Source: Bretschneidera sinensis
Taxonomy: Eukaryota > Streptophyta > Magnoliopsida > Brassicales > Akaniaceae
DNA length: 64,000 nt
Direction: 5' to 3'
Assembly (NCBI GenBank): GCA_023935145.1
Contig: CM043697.1
Coordinates: 45,424,501-45,488,500 of the forward strand
The notes below the pieces were generated by a model. The model was not told the origin of the DNA, ran no database searches, and worked only from the letters and a program-made list of their open reading frames with translations. Position 1 is the first letter of the stretch. The number at the start of each line of letters is the position of its first letter. Of this stretch, positions 59,121-64,000 are shown piece by piece. The position numbers and the translations under genes are program-made.

Positions 59121-59278
59121 TAATGTGTTTTTACTTTTTAGATGCCGGTCTAACTTTTCTTCTCTTTTGACTGACTAAAAAGAAAAGAAAATATATATAA
59201 AGGCTATGTGGCTTGAATCGGGCTGTTGTGGAAGAACGACAAGGCGGAATCAGTTCCGCTACGTATATTTGTTTTTAA
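59121..59278 (-). repeat. Right arm of the 158-bp inverted repeat
   Basis: Reverse complement of 45415-45572. It shares unit-4-specific variants with that arm (for example CCCGATTCAAGCC where other units have CTCGGGTTCGAGCC), so it was copied from it. Direct unit sequence resumes at about 59279 with ACCATTCCTTACTCTG. Confidence 0.88.
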
Positions 59279-59631
59279 ACCATTCCTTACTCTGTTTTTT
59301 AATTCAGCTTAATACTTCATTTTCGTTATTTTTCTAAAAAAGCTCAGATTTTTTTCTTTCCTTTTACTCTTGTGAAAAAAAACTTTAATGGGTATCTTTA
59401 AATGATTTTAAAATTTTATCTTTTATTCACTCTTTTTAAAAATGGTAAAATGGAATAAGAAAAAGGATACGGGGCTTTTTGTAGCGCGAAGTGTATGGCA
59501 GATTTTTATGAACGAAGAAGAGACTAAAGAAAGAGATTTGCTCTTTGGCTGCCATGAACCATCATCTTCTTCTTCTTCTTTTTCTTTTTCGTCTTCGTCT
59601 TCGTCTTCGTCTTCTGGTGATTCTCATCACC
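59279..59631. other. Unit 4 downstream flank, final part
   Basis: Matches 7812-8155 and its counterparts. A 76-codon ORF at 59442-59672 with a poly-Ser run (from TCT/TCG repeats) crosses the array boundary and is not open in the other copies. Probably not coding. Confidence 0.5.
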
Positions 59632-62600
59632 GCAAAGGAACCAGGAACCGAGCAGGTGGTTTTGCTTACTGAGAGAGGTAGAAAGACGAGAGAGAGAGAC
59701 CAGGAGCTAAAACGGTGGTTTTAATTTTTTTCCCAATTGTATTCCAGTTTTACCTTTGGCTAGTTTTGTAATGACAAGAATGTCCTATGTTGTTTTGCTT
59801 CATGATATGGTTACTAGATTTTTTTTCATTATATTTTAAAAAATAAAATCTAAAAATTGAAAATAATTTTTGGTTTTCAATTTTTAAAAACTGAAATTAA
59901 TTTTTATCCCAAACAAGTTTTCTGTTTTCAAAATGTTAGAAACAAAACAAAAATAAAAAAAAAATGAAACAGAAAATTGACAACGATACCAAATCCAACC
60001 TAAGCTAATTGTTATTGTTGTGATATCATTGTGCTTATAAATATTTATTACATGCTATTTGGTTTAATAGAAATTACAAACTATGTAATTAATCACTTAT
60101 AAATTACAAAAATACATATAAAAAAATTATATATAATTTATATGTAAATATATATTAATATTTATAAAATTATCATTTATATTTTTAGAGAGCCAGTAAA
60201 AGCATCAAAGCTTGTTGAGAAATAATTTTTTAAATATTAATTATTATTATTATTATTTTATTTTTATATCATTTATATTATTTTAATTAATTACTTAATA
60301 TTATTTTATTAAAACTTTGAAACATTCAAACTTTTCAAAAAACTAATGTCTCAATGTCTCAAGGCTTATGCCTCGTTTTATTGGGACAAAACGTTTCATC
60401 CAACTCGTTTGTTTATGAACACACTGATTACAATGTTAAATTTTTATTTTTTAAAAATAAATTATATTTACTTTTATATGTGCAAAAAAGAACTGTTTTA
60501 AAGCAAAGCTGAAAAACACATTGTAGTACGTATTTTGCTATAAAGATGTGTAAAATCGTGTTAAAGCAAAGCTGAAAAAAAAGGCAGATGAAAATCCCAT
60601 GGACCATCAATAATTGATAACGGTAAGGTATAATTGTGCTTATGAAATCTATGAAGAAGAAAGTATATGTACGCTCTCACCAGTACACGCCATTGTGATC
60701 TGTAGCATGGTCTCGTCACCACCGAACGGTGGTCCTATAATTGTCTCTCTCAGTCTCTCCTTTATTAGCAGCCACTCACGTCGGCATTTTAGGTTTTCAT
60801 TCAATTCAATGCTGGTTAAGCCCAACGCGCGCGCTGGTTGCGTCGCTGGAATGCTGTGGGCCGCTTATTCATTGGTCCCAACACTTAATTTTTAATATAA
60901 AAACTATTGCTTTTATTTTTTAAGTTCATAAGCTATCTCATATATACTCTCAAGTAGCTTTTAAGTACATAAAATAAATTGAAAATAATTATCATTGTAC
61001 TTATATCGGGATAAAACTTAAGAATTATTTTACATTTTATGTAATGAAAAACTAAATTTAATATCGATAAACAGATATATAGACTTAAATTTAAATATTT
61101 CAAGTGAGATGGACAAACTTTTACAACTTAATCAAACGCTTATTAGTAAAATTTTGTTTGATTGCATTACGAGAAATGAATTACATCATCAGCCGAGAAG
61201 AGGCAAAATGTTTGGAGGCACAACTTCCATCCAAACCTAAAACTCACTAACTACACTAGTCTCAAGGGGCAAACTGCCAGGGATATATTTTTTTTTCTTC
61301 ATTTTTCCTTAATCACGAAATATAACATTAGGCAGGTAAATTAATGTTTCTAAAATAATTACATTTTGTGATTGAGAAAATGAATAATTAAAAGAATTTT
61401 TTAACTTTCCTAAAATATATGTTCCCTAACAAAAATTAAATAATCCCTTAAAAAGGATAAATTAAACATTATCTTTCGGTTAATTATCACGATTTCACAA
61501 AATTTGGTTAAAAAGAGCATGTTTAATTGTTTGTTACCTGTTTACGAAAATTTTGGTAGACATGTATCATATAATTAAGATTGTTTAATTACATTTAAAC
61601 TCTCACGTTTGAGGATAGTTGTAATTAAAAACCTTCGTCTTTTGATTATTAAAAGTTGAACCCTACTGTCCAAAATCATTGTAATTGAAGGATTCTTTCA
61701 ATTAACCGTTAATTATACTAATAGCTGAGTCATGTGACCGTCACATGACTTATATGAACTTAATATAACACTACATCAGACAATGAAATAAAAACAGTTT
61801 GAAAAGAAAACCCTATCTTCCTCCTCCTCTTGGTTTCCTTTCTTTATTTTTTCCCTATCTAAAACTCGTGTGTGAAAAATCAATGGATTGATCAAGAACT
61901 CATACGCATGCCGCCTGGTTATTTTAGGGATTCAATTCAACATTTAGGATTTATACCACAAGAAAGAATAATAAAAAAAAGAAAATTAGGAAGGTGTTTT
62001 TTTGATTATGTTCTTAAGAGTTTTTGTTTATTTTTAGTTTTGCTTTGTTTCTTTTTCCTGATATTGCATTACTTTAGTCAATCACAAACAAATCACGTGA
62101 CTGATATATTACTTCATTAACGATGATTTTAATGGAATCATATAATGCAACAATTTTATATTTTTGAGATTTAATTTACTACAATTAAAAAAGATATTAA
62201 ATGAAATAACCTTCAAATTCAAAGGTTTTAAACGAAATTATCATCTTAATTTGAATTTCAAAATTGTTATCCACAGGTCTCTTCATCTCAATTTTACCAA
62301 TAAGTAATTTTTGGTTAGTTAGTCAGTCGTCCAAGTTAGTAGTATTTGGTGTTTTTTAGATAAAAAATTCTTGCTTTTTTATTCTCAAAAGACACATACA
62401 CACAAGTATCTTAAGGATGGCATGAAAATTGGAAATATTCTTTCCATGTTTTGTACAATCTAGCTTTTATGGCACAAAACCAAGTAAAATATTCTCTTCT
62501 GAGATTTTGCGTTGAATTGTTGGGCTAATAACTCATAGATAAAATTATAAATAAAAAATGTTGTTATCATGAGTTTGTGTACTTAAAAAGATATTATTCT

Positions 62601-63147
62601 TTACTTTATTCTAATTTTTTTTTCATAAAAAGAAAATGAATCGAGTCTCTTATATATAAGACGGCCAAGGTGACTGTACTTCTTTGATTAGGATGTTGTA
62701 ATTTATAATTTTGTGGTTCAAATATTTTTAATTTTAATTTTAAATTTTTTAAAATGATGATATTAAATAATTGAATTCGTAAGGGTTATTATAAAATTGA
62801 AAAAATTTATTAATAATAATATAAAAATTAAATAATAAATTAAATATTATAATATAATTATTATTTAATTTTTTAATAATTATTATTAAGCATTCTCTAT
62901 TTTATTATAATTTCGACGAAAGAATGTAGATTCTTTTTCCTGTTGTTTTGATAGCTAAAATTCCGGGGAAAGCTCGTGGAAGCTACTATGGCAGCGCTCT
63001 CATATTACTACGCCTCCTTTACTAAATTCACCTAAATGAAAACCACATGTCGGTAGTAGAAAGCGAGTCGGTTAAATCCATACACCAGAGGAGTACGCTT
63101 TGGCTTCACTAGAATTCTCTGCCGTCAGAATAAAATGTATTTAAATC
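59632..63147. other. Single-copy AT-rich spacer right of the array; no confident gene
   Basis: ACAACGATACCAAATCCAACC near 59979-60001 is the likely right end of the outer TIR element that starts near 45229. An 11-base inverted repeat AGTCATGTGAC/GTCACATGACT lies at 61728-61750. ORFs at 60614-60895 and 61872-62120 have no recognisable domain. GC content rises near 62940-63130, where the BPM gene promoter and transcription start should be. Confidence 0.5.
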
Positions 63148-63444
63148 ATGGCTATGTACACCATAAGGTCATCATTTTCGATTCTCTCTTTCTCTTTCTT
63201 CTCCCACAACCATAGAAAACCTAACAATTTCGTTGAATTTCCCCAACGGAACCCTAGATTTTCTCACCCAAAATCACTTCAGTTTCCCGAGAAAATTTTG
63301 AGCCTACCCCTGATTCCCAATTTCCCGCACCAAGCAAGTAAAGTCCCCAGTTCTCTATTTCTCCAAACCCTAGATCCCCAAAAGACCCCACACAAACAAA
63401 CCTCAATTTTCCCGAGAAAATTCCAGTCGCAAGGGCATGGGTAA
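63148..63444 (+). other. 98-codon upstream ORF overlapping the BPM start codon
   Basis: Starts ATGGCTATGTAC (MAMYTIRSS), Ser/Phe-rich then Pro/Lys-rich, and ends GGG CAT GGG TAA, so its stop overlaps the ATG at 63437 in another frame. If the mRNA starts upstream of 63148 this would be a long upstream ORF able to depress BPM translation. If transcription starts further down, it is ordinary leader sequence. No homology recognised. Confidence 0.35.
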
Positions 63445-63861
63445 AATTTTCCAGGAAACCTCGAGACCCTCTTCCTCTATCGTTTCATCTTCACCGTCAT
63501 CTCCTCAAACAACGACGTCGACGTCTATCACGGAGACCGTGAATGGGTCGCACCAGTTCAAGATCACGGGGTACTCGTTATCGAAAGGTTTAGGGATAGG
63601 GAAGTATATAGCATCGGACACGTTTATGGTCGGTGGGTACCAGTGGGCGATCTACTTTTACCCTGACGGGAAAAGCGTGGAGGACAATGCGGCGTATGTG
63701 TCGCTGTTTATTGCGTTGGCTAGCGAGGGGACCGATGTGAGGGCGTTGTTCGAGCTCACGCTGTTGGATCAGAGCGGGAAAGAGAGGCACAAGGTACATA
63801 GCCATTTCGGGAGGACCCTCGAGAGTGGTCCGTACACTCTTAAGTATCGCGGTAGTATGTG
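63437..63861 (+). CDS. BTB/POZ and MATH domain protein (BPM-type), first exon, cut by the window end
   Basis: Substrate adaptor of CUL3-RING ubiquitin ligases in plants. Exon 1 starts at [15 protein letters not shown] low-complexity Ser/Thr N-terminus (residues 10-32) precedes the MATH domain: [43 protein letters not shown], then [16 protein letters not shown] and LKYRGSMW. This is the family's substrate-binding half; the BTB domain would be in later exons beyond 64000. The donor is ATGTG/GTGAGG at 63861/63862, which splits the Trp codon. GC content is well above that of the neighbours. The family is certain; the paralogue is not assigned. Confidence 0.93.
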
Positions 63862-64000
63862 GTGAGGATTCACGGTTTCTTGGTTTTTATCTGTTCATTT
63901 TGATTGCATCTCTGTTTTTTTTTCATATTTTCTTTATTTTTTAATGATGAAAGTTTTATAGGTTGGTCCAATTTGGTAGTTCTTGAGGTTTCCTTTTTTT
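63862..64000 (+). other. Start of BPM intron 1
   Basis: GTGAGG donor followed by T-rich sequence up to the window end. Confidence 0.8.

Larger units (their letters stand above)
41032..59631. repeat. Tandem array unit 4 (OMT nearly deleted, nested transposons)
   Basis: Starts at the shared junction, contains a truncated copia, the last 46 bases of an OMT coding region, its downstream flank, and the TIR and copia nest. It ends at 59631, where TTCTCATCACC is followed by GCAAAGGAACC rather than by another unit start, marking the right boundary of the array. Confidence 0.8.

Noticed and set aside
59442..59672. Ser-rich 76-codon ORF
   Set aside because: Crosses the array boundary, depends on a TCT/TCG repeat, and the same region is interrupted by stops in units 1-3.
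61728..61750. 11-base inverted repeat AGTCATGTGAC/GTCACATGACT
   Set aside because: Isolated, short, far from any gene start, with no terminator or element structure around it.
60614..62120. ORFs at 60614-60895 and 61872-62120
   Set aside because: AT-rich composition, no domain, no splice context or neighbours to support coding.

Overview
The window is nuclear DNA from a flowering plant, most likely a eudicot. It is AT-rich, has short GT-AG introns, several plant Ty1/copia retrotransposons with initiator-Met tRNA primer sites, PIF/Harbinger-type transposon ends, plant O-methyltransferase genes and, at the right edge, a BTB/POZ-MATH (BPM-type) gene. I cannot name the species.

Layout. 1-2681: a decayed PIF/Harbinger transposase and its transposon end, the single-copy left flank. 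2682-59631: a four-unit tandem array built around a small-molecule (COMT-like) O-methyltransferase gene. Unit 1 (2682-8155) has an intact 360-residue OMT and no insertion. Unit 2 (8156-25877) starts with a compound copia element (LTR-int-LTR-int-LTR), carries a transplanted copy of the left flank with the transposase remnant, then a second intact OMT. Unit 3 (25878-41031) has a single copia copy at the same site and an OMT pseudogene that lost its TATA region, gained a TNT1-94-like copia element in intron 1 and has several nonsense codons. Unit 4 (41032-59631) has lost nearly all of its OMT through a copia/OMT junction. Its downstream flank holds a 13.5-kb TIR element, into which a very young 9.56-kb SIRE-like copia element has inserted. 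59632-63147 is AT-rich spacer. 63437 to the window end is the first exon of a BPM-type gene, with a 98-codon ORF overlapping its start.

History read from the sequence. All three unit junctions have the same breakpoint, and the ACTTG copia target site is empty in unit 1 but filled in units 2-4. So one duplication came first, then the copia insertion near the start of a downstream unit, then amplification by unequal exchange. Units 2 and 3 even share the same internal reverse-transcriptase deletion. The two intact OMT genes keep the SAM-binding glycine motif and the catalytic His/Glu/Glu set and should be active methyltransferases of phenolic-type substrates.

Most interesting content: (i) inside the 13.5-kb TIR element, a predicted three-exon chimeric gene joins the first exon of a deSI/PPPDE-type peptidase in frame to a GRF zinc finger, as expected for transposon gene capture; (ii) the SIRE-like element has one amber codon between otherwise open gag and pol, and arrays of the palindrome CCAGTCGACTGG in both LTRs and 3' of pol, mostly spaced by near-whole helical turns; (iii) the TIR element is bordered by a 158-bp inverted copy of its own flank.
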